This document shows, piece by piece, positions 39,178-48,091 of a DNA stretch of 64,000 nucleotides (position 1 is the stretch's first letter; each line of letters begins with the position of its first letter). The stretch is from CAWGCA01 sp963820955 (GTDB lineage: Bacteria; Pseudomonadota; Gammaproteobacteria; Chromatiales; Chromatiaceae): contig CAWGCA010000048.1 of NCBI GenBank assembly GCA_963820955.1, positions 75,091-139,090 on the forward strand, written 5' to 3'. The position numbers were made by a program, and so were the translations under genes. The notes below the pieces were generated by a model, which did not search any database, was not told the DNA's origin, and saw only the letters and a list, made by a program, of their open reading frames with translations.

Positions 39178-41234
39178 TTACACATTGACCACCCGCGATA
39201 CCTCTTCGATGGTGGTCAATCCGTCCACGACGCGATCCAGACCGTCGTCGAACAGGAGTCTTGATCCATGCTCCTGCAGGTAGGATGAGAGTTGATCCCG
39301 GCTGGGATTGGAGATGATCAGTTTCTGCAGGGGTCCATCGGTCTCCACGATCTCGTGCACCCCCATGCGCCCCTTGTAGCCGGAATCGTAACATTCAGGA
39401 CAACCACGGCCCTTGGCCAGACGGAAAGTGCCTCGCTGTTCCCAGCCGTAGCGGGAGACCACTTCCGGTGCGGCCAGAAAGGTCGTCTTGCAGGCCGGGC
39501 AGATAGCGCGAACCAGGCGCTGGGCCACTACACCGATCAGCGCCGAAGACAGCAGGTAGGGCTCCACTCCCATATCGATCATGCGCGTGATGGCGCCGAT
39601 GGCTGTCGTTGGTATGCAGCGTGGACAGGACCAGATGCCCGGTAAGCGCCGCCTGCACGGCGATTTCGGCGGTTTCCTTTTCCCGAATCTCACCGACCAT
39701 AACAATGTCCGGATCCTGGCGCAGCACGTGCTTGAGCATCTGCGCAAAAGTGAGGCCGATGTTCTCCCTGACTTCGTTCTGGTTGACGATGTCGATCTGA
39801 TACTCCACCGGATCTTCGATGGTGACGATATTCTTTTCGATACTGTTCAAGATGATTGAGGGCCGCATACAGGCTGGTGGTCTTGCCGCTGCCGGTCGGG
39901 CCGGTGACCAGGATGAGGCCATAGCTGCGGTCAGCAAGCGCTTGAACGCAGACTGAGATTCATTGCGCACATGCCGAGCTTGTCGACATCCAGAATAGCC
40001 TGATTCTTGTCGAGCACCCGCAGCACGACCTTCTCGCCGAACAGTCCGGGCAGCGAACTGAAACGAAGATCCACCGCCCGCCCCTGGGTATGCACCTGGA
40101 TGCGACCGTCCTGCGGCATGCGCCGCTCGGCAATATCCAGATTGGCCATCACCTTGAGGCGGGATACCAAGGCCGGATGCAGTTCAGCGCGGGGCGCGGT
40201 GACTTCATAGAGCACACCGTCAATCCGAAAGCGTACCCGGACTTGTTGCGCGAAGGCTCGATGTGAATATCGCTGGCGCCATCGCGCACTGCGCGTTGAA
40301 TAACTGAGTTGACCAGGTTGATAACCGGGCTGCCCTCGGCCATCTCGTCGATAGCGGAATAGTCATCGGGCACCGGTTGCTTTCGACCACCTGAAAGTCA
40401 TCATCGACATCGTCGAGAAACTCGCCGCTGTATTCGTTGTCCCGCATAGGCATCGTTGATGTGCCTTGAGAATATCCTCGCGGCTGCGCCAGCACTGGAC
40501 GGACCTTGACAGCCGGTGCGTTCCTCGACTTCGTCATTGATGGGGATCGCCTGCGGGTCGAATGTCGCCAGTGACAGCACGCCGCGCACCTTGAACAGCG
40601 GAAGGACCTTCAGCCGCCGCGCTACCTCCGGCTCAAGCAGTTCAACCGCCTGGGGATCATACAAACCGGGGCGCAGATGAACGAACGACAAAGAGAGTTG
40701 TTCGCTCAAGGCGGTCAATAGTGCCTGTTCGGATATCCAACCCCGGTCGATCATGATTCGACCCATCCGCTGGCCAAGCTTGCCCTGTAGTTTTATCGCC
40801 TCCTCAATGCGTTCTTGGCTGATTAGCCCCTTCTCTAACAGGATGTCACCCAGACGTCTTTTGTCACCACTGTTCGACCGCTGAACTGGTTCAGCGCTGG
40901 CCTCCATCAGGGTCAGGGTGTTGGTAAGACCGGTTATTTCAAGAATGTCGCGGACAATAGGACGGGCATGGGCAAGTTTGAGCCACCCCCCCACCCGGGC
41001 CAGACGCTCCTGAAATCCGAGCAGTAGTTCCAGCACCTTACCGTCCAGGAGCGGCACTGACGTGAGGTCGAGAACTAACCGGGTTTCCCAATTGTCCAGG
41101 CAACCGTCCACCACCGTCTGCAGGGATTCCAACTCATCCTGCCTGGACAGATTGCCGCTTGGTGCCAGATGGGTCATGGCGCCGATACGGGTGCGCATCA
41201 CCTCTGCTGCAACGGCCTGTTCCGACGCGCTCAT
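39178..41234 (-). pseudogene. STAS-MshEN-GspE pilus extension ATPase, frameshifted in this sequence
   Basis: The N terminus (residues 1-105) looks like a STAS domain (LVLDLTSVPLLDGKVLELL, EITGLTNTLTL). An MshEN domain follows (about 120-180; RRLGDILLEKGLIS), then the type II/IV motor: Walker [16 protein letters not shown] near 39885, Asp box [27 protein letters not shown], and the tetracysteine zinc motif (CPACK ... CPECY). Family sequence passes through all three minus frames, changing at least seven times between about 40530 and 39600, often within 100 bases. Residues are conserved up to each break, so sequencing or assembly error is the likeliest cause. The start ATG 41234 overlaps the GGDEF/EAL gene by 4 bases. 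Corrected length would be near 680 residues. Confidence 0.8.
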
Positions 41235-43441
41235 CCTACCTGGATATCCGCCCTGGGTGTCTGACCGTCCGCTATCAGGTTCAGTTGTTGTTCCAGGGGC
41301 AGAGGTATCCCCAGGCCATACCCCTGGCCATAATCGACACCCATTTCATGTAGTAACTGCGCAATGGCTGGCGTTTCCACCCACTCGGCGACCGTCTGCA
41401 GACCCAGGGCGTGACCTACCTGGTTGATCGCCGAAACCATGGCCCTGGATACAGGGTCGTGCACGATCTCTTTGACAAAAGCACCATCGATCTTCAGCCA
41501 GTCCACATCCAGATTTTTCAGATAGTTGAAGGAACTGAGTCCGGTACCGAAGTCATCCAGTGAGAACCTGCAGCCCAGCTTCCGCAAAGCGGCAATCAGA
41601 CTCTGTGCGGCTTGGAGATTGGCGATGGCCGCCGATTCCGTGATCTCAAAACAGATGCTGGAGGCCGGAGCCGAGCAATCCTGTACTCGCTGCTCCAGGA
41701 AATGTTGGAATCCCTCATCACTCAACGACTGGCCCGAGAGATTGAGGGAAAAAGAGTATTGCTCACCCCCCGCCAGCGGCCAGTGGGAATCCAGCAGTTC
41801 AAGGGCCCTGCTGATCACCCAGCGATCGATTGCCGGCATAAGGTCGAAATGCTCGGCCGCAGGAAGAAAGACACCCGGGGACAACAGCTGCCCCTCTTCG
41901 TCCTTCATACGCAGCAGCACCTCAAAATGGTTCTCCCCATCCTCCGGGTTCAGTGGTTTGATCGGCTGGCAGTAAAGCAGAAAACGGTCTTCCCGCAGCG
42001 CGGCCTGGATCCGACTGACCCAATGCATCTGGTCCCGCCGTCGCAGCAGATCGAGATCATTCGACTCGAACACCTGCAATTGGTTTCTGCCACGTTCTTT
42101 GGCAGCGCGGCAGGCCGCTTCCACAGCGCTCAGCACGCTGGCGCTCGAATCCGTTTCCGCGCCAAGCGGGGCAACACCGATGCTGGCGCTTACCTCGTAG
42201 GTCTTTCCTTCCCATTCAAACAGTTCGTTGCTGATGTTCTCACGGATGGTTCGGGCAATTCGGGAGGCCACCTCCAACGGGCAGTTTTCCAGCAGCACAC
42301 CGAACTCATCGCCGCCGATTCTCGCCACCAGATCCCGATCGCGTACCTCGTCCTGAATTATGCCGCCGATCCGCCGGATCAGTTCATCCCCCGCCTCCCG
42401 GCCACTGACATCATTGATGACCTGCAATCGGTCAAGGTCGATGTTCAGGATCGCGTGTCTGTATCCTTTGATTTGGGCCTGGGACAACGCCTCCCGCACG
42501 CCGGATTCGTAGCTTTGAATGTTCTCTAAACCGGTCAGCGCATCGAAACTGGCCTGAACTACCTTGGCTGCCTTTTTCGCCAACACCTGGACCAGGTTGC
42601 GGTCACTGTTGGTAAAATCCGGTTTCCGATGATGATTCAGGATGCTGAAAGACCCCATCACGTCTCTTTCCCCACCCATCACCGGAACGGAGATCAGCTT
42701 GTATGGGATCTCCGGACAGAGCTGATAACGCAAGGGGTCGGACAGCTCGTTGAGCACCACCGCCTGCTGGTTCTCTTTCAGCTGCTGAAAGAACGGGCCT
42801 TTGAGGGCCGACAACACGGTTTGACGCTCAGCAATGGAGTCAAAGCGATCGGTATCGTAGAAAGTAAGGCGCTTGGCCGGCAAAACCAGAGCGACCATCC
42901 CTACGTCAAGGAAGGTACTGCAACTGCGCACCAGTTCCTGCAGCATATCCTGTCCGGCAGCGGATTGAGTCACCTGATCGTCCGCCTCGTAGACCAGATT
43001 AAGCTCTTCGTACCGCTCTGTCAGTTCATCGGCCATCTTTCCGAGTTCGGCGGTCAGGCTGTATTCCTGCTCCATGCAGGCTACAACGGCCTTCAGTACA
43101 TCGCCCACTGCCGCATCTTTCTGGCCACTGCCGGGAGCGGCCTCCAGGCCCAGGGTGATCAGCCCCACTGGCTGCCCCATTATGTCGAGCACCCCTAGAC
43201 TATGGAGCAGGGTGCCGTCACCCAGTCTTCGGCTCTGAATCTCGGCTGCACCACCATCGTTCGATCCTGCCGGCAGCAAACCCTCGATCTGATCCAAACT
43301 GCCGCCGCGGTAGACGCCATCTTTCCACAACAACTGTCCGCCCTGATCATGTACGTTAATGAACGTCAGGCCTGGCAACAGACTGCGCAACAATCGAGCG
43401 TAGTTTTTGTAACTTAGCAGCCCGATTGTCCCCTCACTCAT
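41231..43441 (-). CDS. GAF-GGDEF-EAL c-di-GMP signalling protein
   Basis: This 736-residue soluble protein has an N-terminal sensory region, a GAF-like domain (about 150-300, FLDVGMVALVLPAKRL), GGDEF (about 310-470, RIGGDEFGVL, intact) and EAL (about 480-730). The EAL signature reads FEVLLRM, EVL in place of EAL, a change tolerated in active enzymes; FEITES, DDFGTGLSSF, LKIDGAFV and AEWVE are all kept. It could both make and break c-di-GMP. It overlaps the response regulator and ATPase genes, so it is part of one operon with the MshEN-bearing ATPase. Confidence 0.92.
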   Translation of the reverse strand: MSEGTIGLLSYKNYARLLRSLLPGLTFINVHDQGGQLLWKDGVYRGGSLDQIEGLLPAGSNDGGAAEIQSRRLGDGTLLHSLGVLDIMGQPVGLITLGLEAAPGSGQKDAAVGDVLKAVVACMEQEYSLTAELGKMADELTERYEELNLVYEADDQVTQSAAGQDMLQELVRSCSTFLDVGMVALVLPAKRLTFYDTDRFDSIAERQTVLSALKGPFFQQLKENQQAVVLNELSDPLRYQLCPEIPYKLISVPVMGGERDVMGSFSILNHHRKPDFTNSDRNLVQVLAKKAAKVVQASFDALTGLENIQSYESGVREALSQAQIKGYRHAILNIDLDRLQVINDVSGREAGDELIRRIGGIIQDEVRDRDLVARIGGDEFGVLLENCPLEVASRIARTIRENISNELFEWEGKTYEVSASIGVAPLGAETDSSASVLSAVEAACRAAKERGRNQLQVFESNDLDLLRRRDQMHWVSRIQAALREDRFLLYCQPIKPLNPEDGENHFEVLLRMKDEEGQLLSPGVFLPAAEHFDLMPAIDRWVISRALELLDSHWPLAGGEQYSFSLNLSGQSLSDEGFQHFLEQRVQDCSAPASSICFEITESAAIANLQAAQSLIAALRKLGCRFSLDDFGTGLSSFNYLKNLDVDWLKIDGAFVKEIVHDPVSRAMVSAINQVGHALGLQTVAEWVETPAIAQLLHEMGVDYGQGYGLGIPLPLEQQLNLIADGQTPRADIQVG

Positions 43442-43829
43442 CCTGATTCTCCCTGTTGCAGGGGTCTTTCGCGAAGTACTCGTTCAGCATTGATATCAAT
43501 CTGCGAATGCTGACCGGTTTTTCCAGAAACATTAGATTGTCAATCTGACGGGACCACTCGCGATGCTCGATTTCCGTTCTTGAAGTGAGCACAAATATCA
43601 GGAAACACCGCCCTGGCATCTCCTGCTGGATGCGGCGGCACAACTCCTCTCCCGACATCCGCGGCATCTGAATATCTGTAATCAGTACATCGGGATGGGA
43701 TTGCTGCAGTTTTTCCAGCGCCGCTTCACCGTGAAGGACAGTCTCCACTAGATAACCCGACCGCTCCAGGGACTGTTTCAACACCCGGGACACATGGGGT
43801 TCATCATCGGCGATCAATATCTTTTTCAT
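43434..43829 (-). CDS. Single-domain response regulator (CheY-like)
   Basis: This 131-residue receiver has no output domain. The acidic pair is ADDEP, the phosphoacceptor aspartate lies in VLITDIQMPRMSG, the switch threonine in FVLTSRTE, and lysine in MFLEKPVS. It is coupled to the upstream histidine kinase (4-base overlap) and the downstream GGDEF/EAL gene. With no DNA-binding domain it probably signals by protein contact, perhaps to the STAS-bearing ATPase or the GGDEF/EAL protein. Confidence 0.93.
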   Translation of the reverse strand: MKKILIADDEPHVSRVLKQSLERSGYLVETVLHGEAALEKLQQSHPDVLITDIQMPRMSGEELCRRIQQEMPGRCFLIFVLTSRTEIEHREWSRQIDNLMFLEKPVSIRRLISMLNEYFAKDPCNRENQDE

Positions 43830-45673
43830 GCCGACACCGCGTAGGGCAAAACGTCCGAGCCTTTGTTCAACCGAATAACAAAGCTACTGCCCTTCCCCGG
43901 CGTACTCTCCAGCTTGAGTTCAGCGTGATGCAGCTGAACAATCTGCTGGACCAGCGGCAATCCCAGGCCATGTCCAGTCTGCGCCCTCACCTGCTCGTCA
44001 TCCGAGCGATAAAATTTATCGAAAATGGCTGCCTGCTCTTTTGGCGCTATACCAATCCCGTTATCGCGGACACTCACCTCGATCTCGTTCTCCGTCTCCC
44101 GGGCCTCAAGGGTTACCGTTCCACCGGGCCGGTTGTATTTGATCGCATTGGTGAGCAGATTATTGACCGCGATTCGCAACAGATCTTTGTCCACGAATAC
44201 CGCGCTCATCTCTCTCGGCAGATCCAGCTGAAACTTCAGATCCCGCCCGCGACCACTCTGCGTCACGTTACTGAACGCGTCCTCCAGCAGATCACTAAGC
44301 CTGATCCGCTGTCGGTTGAGTTGCATCCCGCCCATCTCGACCCGGGTGATCGCGAGCAGGTTATTGATCAAGGTCGACAGGCGCTCCACTTCATCGTGGA
44401 TCACGTTTGTCGCCTCAATTCGAAATTCCTCAGCCTCTCCCTCCTCTCCGAGCAGGGATTCGCTGTACATGGCCAGAACGTTGAGCGGAGTCTTCAGTTC
44501 ATGGGCCACCTGAGCCACAAACTCGCCTCGGTTGTTACGGGCGACCTGCTCTTCGGTAACATCTCGAAACAGGATCAACGTACCGAGCAGTTCGCTCTCA
44601 TCCCGGGGGGAGAACAGCGGATAGGCATTCATCTCCAGGGTTTTATCCGGGCTGTGAGTCGGGCTCAAGCACAGGGGCTCGGTACTGAATCCCCCGCCGC
44701 TACTGCCTTCGTAGCGGGCCAGATAGGTCAGTATTTTCGGGTTGTCACACCACTCGCTCGGCCGATGGCCGATCACCTGCTCACCGTCAACGCCGAGCAA
44801 TGCCTCGAGTTTCGAGTTGCTATAACTGGCCAAACCCGACTGATCCAGTACCACCACTGCCTCGGGTAGGGTCTGAAGCACGACTTCAACCCTGGATTGC
44901 CTGTAGGAGAGCAGTTTGGTGGAGGTGACAAGCCCGTTCTGCTCCTGTTCGAGCTGATGAATCCGCTGCCGGGCCAGATCGACAAAACTGTTGAACCGCC
45001 CCATGAACTCGCTCAATTCACCGCTCGCATTCAACTCAAGCTTGGCAAACCCCCCCTCGCTGATCAGTTCCTCAACTTTTCTGCTGGCCTGCTGCAGGGG
45101 ACGAACCTCCCGCCGCATTAAAAAATAGAACAGCGGGGTCAGCAGAAAGATCGGTAACGCGAGGGACGCAAAAAAGGGCATCTGCTGATAGCTTACCCCT
45201 CCGCCCGGTTTGAAGTAGCCAAGCCGAACATAGCCGTTTAACTCTCCGCCGGAAAACACTGGGGCATGAAACTCGATAAAAGGGCGCCCATCGTTTCCTG
45301 GCTGCAGGATTCTTTCCCCCAGCCAGGAGGATGGCTCCCTGGGAAGGGGGCCGGGGGGAATAATGACACCTGGAGCAGAAACTGTGGTTTCCGGCCTTCC
45401 TCGAATATCGACCACGGCCCCGTAGGCAAAATCAGGATCGTTCTGGCTCTCGCGCATGATCTGCAGCGGCCCCTGCCGTCCGTTGGAAAGAACCAGCTGT
45501 TCCCACGACATCCCACCCAGCAGGCGCACCAGACCAATTCCATGCGCCCTGATCTGCGACTCTCTCGACTCCTGCTGGTAGCCGAACAGCAGCACGACGA
45601 TCACCCCGATCACCACGAGAGAGGCAAAAATCATGGTCAGACCCGATCGCTCGTTTCGGAACGGAAGCTTCAC
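43826..45673 (-). CDS. Membrane sensor histidine kinase with HAMP-like and PAS domains
   Basis: This 615-residue kinase has transmembrane helices at about 13-33 and 165-185 flanking a periplasmic sensor loop, a HAMP-like linker (LQQASRKVEELISEGG), a PAS domain (about 265-375, VVLDQSGLASYSNSKLEALLG), a HisKA domain with phosphoacceptor HELKTPLN, and HATPase motifs NNLLTNAIKYN, DNGIGI and GHGLGLPLV. The ATG at 45673 follows a 469-base gap, so this is probably the first gene of the pilus regulatory operon. The signal is unknown. Confidence 0.93.
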   Translation of the reverse strand: MKLPFRNERSGLTMIFASLVVIGVIVVLLFGYQQESRESQIRAHGIGLVRLLGGMSWEQLVLSNGRQGPLQIMRESQNDPDFAYGAVVDIRGRPETTVSAPGVIIPPGPLPREPSSWLGERILQPGNDGRPFIEFHAPVFSGGELNGYVRLGYFKPGGGVSYQQMPFFASLALPIFLLTPLFYFLMRREVRPLQQASRKVEELISEGGFAKLELNASGELSEFMGRFNSFVDLARQRIHQLEQEQNGLVTSTKLLSYRQSRVEVVLQTLPEAVVVLDQSGLASYSNSKLEALLGVDGEQVIGHRPSEWCDNPKILTYLARYEGSSGGGFSTEPLCLSPTHSPDKTLEMNAYPLFSPRDESELLGTLILFRDVTEEQVARNNRGEFVAQVAHELKTPLNVLAMYSESLLGEEGEAEEFRIEATNVIHDEVERLSTLINNLLAITRVEMGGMQLNRQRIRLSDLLEDAFSNVTQSGRGRDLKFQLDLPREMSAVFVDKDLLRIAVNNLLTNAIKYNRPGGTVTLEARETENEIEVSVRDNGIGIAPKEQAAIFDKFYRSDDEQVRAQTGHGLGLPLVQQIVQLHHAELKLESTPGKGSSFVIRLNKGSDVLPYAVSA

Positions 45674-45971
45674 CCGTCGTAGCCTTTTGCCCGCACTAGT
45701 TTTGTCGATTCATACACCCCTCTCTTGGCGGCGATATCCAGGGAATCTTGAACAGCATGGCGGTCAGCCGGTCGGGTCGACGCTTCTCCGGTGGCGAGTA
45801 CAATTGGTCGGATCGGGAAAATGCCGTTCTGTAAATTTATCGCCAGAGAGAGGAGATAGGGAGTGTTTCGACGGCGCTTCCCTGCGCTATTTTCCGCCGG
45901 GAGGGACTTGACCGGACAAACAGTGACACAACCGAATCAAGGCATAGAAAAATCGATAGGAAAAAACGTTG
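45674..45971. other. Intergenic region upstream of the sensor kinase
   Basis: No gene is supported here. It should hold the minus-strand promoter of the kinase-led pilus operon, but I could not identify a convincing -35/-10 pair on either strand. A TTGACC at 45908 lacks a matching -10. The right part leads into the structured element at 45972. Confidence 0.5.
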
Positions 45972-46130
45972 TAGGCCATTGAGAATTCTCAATGACCTAG
46001 GAGGGATCGTCGTGATCTATTGGAATCAACGACTGGCGGGGAACAGACGAAAGCAGTATCGAAGTAGGGCCTGCTCCCCGTCGGTCGGCTCCTCCTTTGG
46101 TGGCCGCACCCCTTTCGCGGCCTTATTTTT
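45972..46130 (+). ncRNA. Candidate structured small RNA
   Basis: There are four stacked inverted repeats within 160 bases of gene-free DNA. A near-perfect palindrome (45972-45999, core CATTGAGAATTCTCAATG) comes first. A long-range pairing AGGAGG (45999-46004) with CCTCCT (46091-46096) encloses an inner 10-base stem (46037-46046 with 46071-46080, one mismatch) and a GTCGTGAT/ATCA-CGAC stem near 46009-46033. The element ends with a GC stem and T tract. No known family was recognised. A GTG-started 42-codon frame with a ribosome-like AGGAGGG is also present, so a short leader peptide is an alternative. Confidence 0.35.
46102..46130 (+). terminator. Plus-strand intrinsic terminator of the candidate RNA
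   Basis: GGCCGC pairs with GCGGCC across a nine-base loop and is followed by TTATTTTT. The T tract exists only on the plus strand, so it does not serve the minus-strand DAHP synthase gene that ends at 46143. It therefore implies a plus-strand transcript in a stretch without a plus-strand gene. Confidence 0.75.
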
Positions 46131-46142
46131 CCGATAGATCGG

Positions 46143-47222
46143 TTACTGCACCTTTAGGCGCGATGGCAAGATATCCTTCATCTTAGCCGCCATCTGGCGC
46201 AACAGTTTTTCCGTGCTCACCCAGTCGATGCATGCGTCAGTGACCGAAATCCCGTATTGCAGCTGGGAAAGATCCGCCGGTATCGACTGGTTGCCGGCAT
46301 ATAGATTGCTTTCCAGCATGATACCGATGAGGGATCTGTTCCCCTCCAGCACCTGATTGACCACGTTGTCTGCTACCAGGGGCTGCAGTTCAGGCTGTTT
46401 GTCGGAATTACCGTGGCTACAGTCGACCATGATGTTTTCTGGCAACCCGGCCTTACGCAACGCCTCTTCACACAGGGTAACGTGCACTGAGTCATAATTC
46501 GGCTTGCCATTTCCCCCACGCAGGATAACGTGGCCGCAGACGTTGCCCCGCGTCTGGATGACGGTCGCCTGACCATCCTGATTAATACCGAGAAAGCTAT
46601 GCGGCCGGGATACCGATTGCAGGGCGTTGATTGCCACCATCAAACCGCCATCTGTCCCGTTCTTGAAACCCACCGGCATGGAGAGCCCCGACGCCATCTC
46701 CCGATGGGTCTGGGATTCTGTGGTGCGAGCCCCGATCGCCGCCCAGGAAAAGAGGTCCGCCAGATACTGTGGGCTGATGGGGTCCAGAGCCTCGGTTGCC
46801 ACCGGTAGGCCGATGTCTGCCAGCCACAGCAATAGCTCCCGGGCCTTGTTCAGGCCCTCCTCGATATGAAAGGAATCATCCATTTGCGGATCGTTGATCA
46901 ATCCTTTCCAGCCGACCGTGGTCCGGGGTTTCTCGAAATAGATACGCATGACGACAAACAGGGTGTCACTCAGTTCATCATGCAGCGCCTTCAAGCGCCG
47001 GGCGTACTCCTTGGCCGCCTCCACATCGTGGATAGAGCAGGGGCCGGTCACTACCAGAAACCGGGGATCCTTCCGTTTCATGATATCGCGGATGATCTGA
47101 CGGCCGGCCCAGACTGTTGTTTCACCCTTCTCCGGGATCGGCAGCCTGCGCTTCAGTTCCGCCGGTGAGATCAGTACCCGTTCAGCGGCGACATTGGTAT
47201 CGTTTAAATTGTTTTTGCTCAT
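46143..47222 (-). CDS. 3-deoxy-7-phosphoheptulonate (DAHP) synthase, class I
   Basis: This is an AroF/G/H-type enzyme of 359 residues. FLVVTGPCSIHD (with metal-binding cysteine), MRIYFEKPRTTVGWKG, GARTTESQTHREMASGLSMPVGFKNGTDG (core GLSMPVGFKNGTDG), and VDCSHGNSDK are all conserved. The N-terminal extension, where feedback-inhibiting aromatic amino acids bind in this class, is present. It has the same reaction as the class II enzyme at 28343-29674 but is unrelated in sequence. It stands alone; the gene downstream on this strand is about 470 bases away. Confidence 0.96.
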   Translation of the reverse strand: MSKNNLNDTNVAAERVLISPAELKRRLPIPEKGETTVWAGRQIIRDIMKRKDPRFLVVTGPCSIHDVEAAKEYARRLKALHDELSDTLFVVMRIYFEKPRTTVGWKGLINDPQMDDSFHIEEGLNKARELLLWLADIGLPVATEALDPISPQYLADLFSWAAIGARTTESQTHREMASGLSMPVGFKNGTDGGLMVAINALQSVSRPHSFLGINQDGQATVIQTRGNVCGHVILRGGNGKPNYDSVHVTLCEEALRKAGLPENIMVDCSHGNSDKQPELQPLVADNVVNQVLEGNRSLIGIMLESNLYAGNQSIPADLSQLQYGISVTDACIDWVSTEKLLRQMAAKMKDILPSRLKVQ

Positions 47223-47414
47223 AATGTAGTGATCGATTCATCGCCGACGATCAAACCTGGCGGTTGTCTCTATGGCGCGGCCTGTTGCCAGTATCTATCA
47301 ATAGGATAGAGCTAAAATTCATTCTACCAGAAGCCCCAGGGATAACTGCACGGAACGCCGCCCCAGCCCTGTTATTTCAAACAGGAAACATATCCAAGGC
47401 TGTTAGCCCTCGCT

Positions 47415-47891
47415 TCAGATGTGATGGCTGAATTCCCCGCGCTCCGCTGTTGCCATCAGTTCATGAAACTGTTCTCCGCTGACCCGGACCAGATGCTGGT
47501 GATCCCCAGCCTCAAAATAGACCTCCTGCTGCCTGCCGAGACTAGTGGTGGGGTCCCAGATGGTGGTTACGCCATAAGCCGGGCCGATCGGCGGCACGGC
47601 CCCGGTTTCACAGTCGGGGAAGAGTGAGCTCACTTCCGACTCCGTTGACAATTCTACTTTCTGGTTCAATAACTTATGCAGGGTCTCCAGTTCCACATGA
47701 TAGTCGGAGGGCAGCACGACCAGCAGAAACCCCTGAGCATCCTTGACCACTACCCCCTTCGCCAACGCATCTCCCGGGACGTGGGCCTTTTCTGCCGTCT
47801 CCATACTGGAAGCGGTATGCGGATGTTTGAACAGCCGATAGCTGGTCTCTTGCTGCTGCAGATAGTCCTTCAGTTTTTTTGCAATAGCCAT
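47415..47891 (-). CDS. YbaK/ProX-type aminoacyl-tRNA deacylase domain protein
   Basis: This 158-residue protein is of the YbaK/EbsC fold, whose members clear mischarged tRNAs. FKHPHTASSMETAEKAHVPG, LAKGVVVKDAQGFLLVVLPS and AVPPIGPAYGV correspond to the conserved substrate-cleft segments, with lysine in AKGVV. ATG 47891 is preferred over the in-frame ATG at 47912. The specificity (Cys-tRNA-Pro, Ala-tRNA-Pro or other) cannot be told. A small hairpin (CCTGTT/AACAGG, 47368-47385) follows the gene. Confidence 0.85.
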   Translation of the reverse strand: MAIAKKLKDYLQQQETSYRLFKHPHTASSMETAEKAHVPGDALAKGVVVKDAQGFLLVVLPSDYHVELETLHKLLNQKVELSTESEVSSLFPDCETGAVPPIGPAYGVTTIWDPTTSLGRQQEVYFEAGDHQHLVRVSGEQFHELMATAERGEFSHHI

Positions 47892-48091
47892 GATATTCCC
47901 GATAGTCTGCAAAATTTAGTAGGGTACTTCGAATTTTTTGAAATTCCCTGGTTAAGAGTAATACTTCCTATCAGGGTCGGCAAACCATGGTCCAGACCAA
48001 ACACCCGCCCCGCTTGGCATCAAGAGGGCTTCAGTTGCGCCTGTTTACCGGGAACGATCCCGCTGCCGAACACCAGACAAGCCTTCACCGC

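Noticed and set aside
42000..42529. Long plus-strand open frame opposite the GGDEF/EAL gene (41612-42529)
   Set aside because: It is antisense to well-conserved GGDEF motifs, without a ribosome site or family match.
45972..45999. Palindrome read as a Fur box
   Set aside because: Fur sites have an odd-centred 7-1-7 pattern; this palindrome is even-centred and differs from the consensus.
46012..46140. GTG-started 42-codon frame with AGGAGGG upstream
   Set aside because: The composition is not protein-like, the ribosome-like site pairs with CCTCCT in the proposed RNA, and the frame runs through the terminator stem. Kept only as an alternative in the RNA entry.
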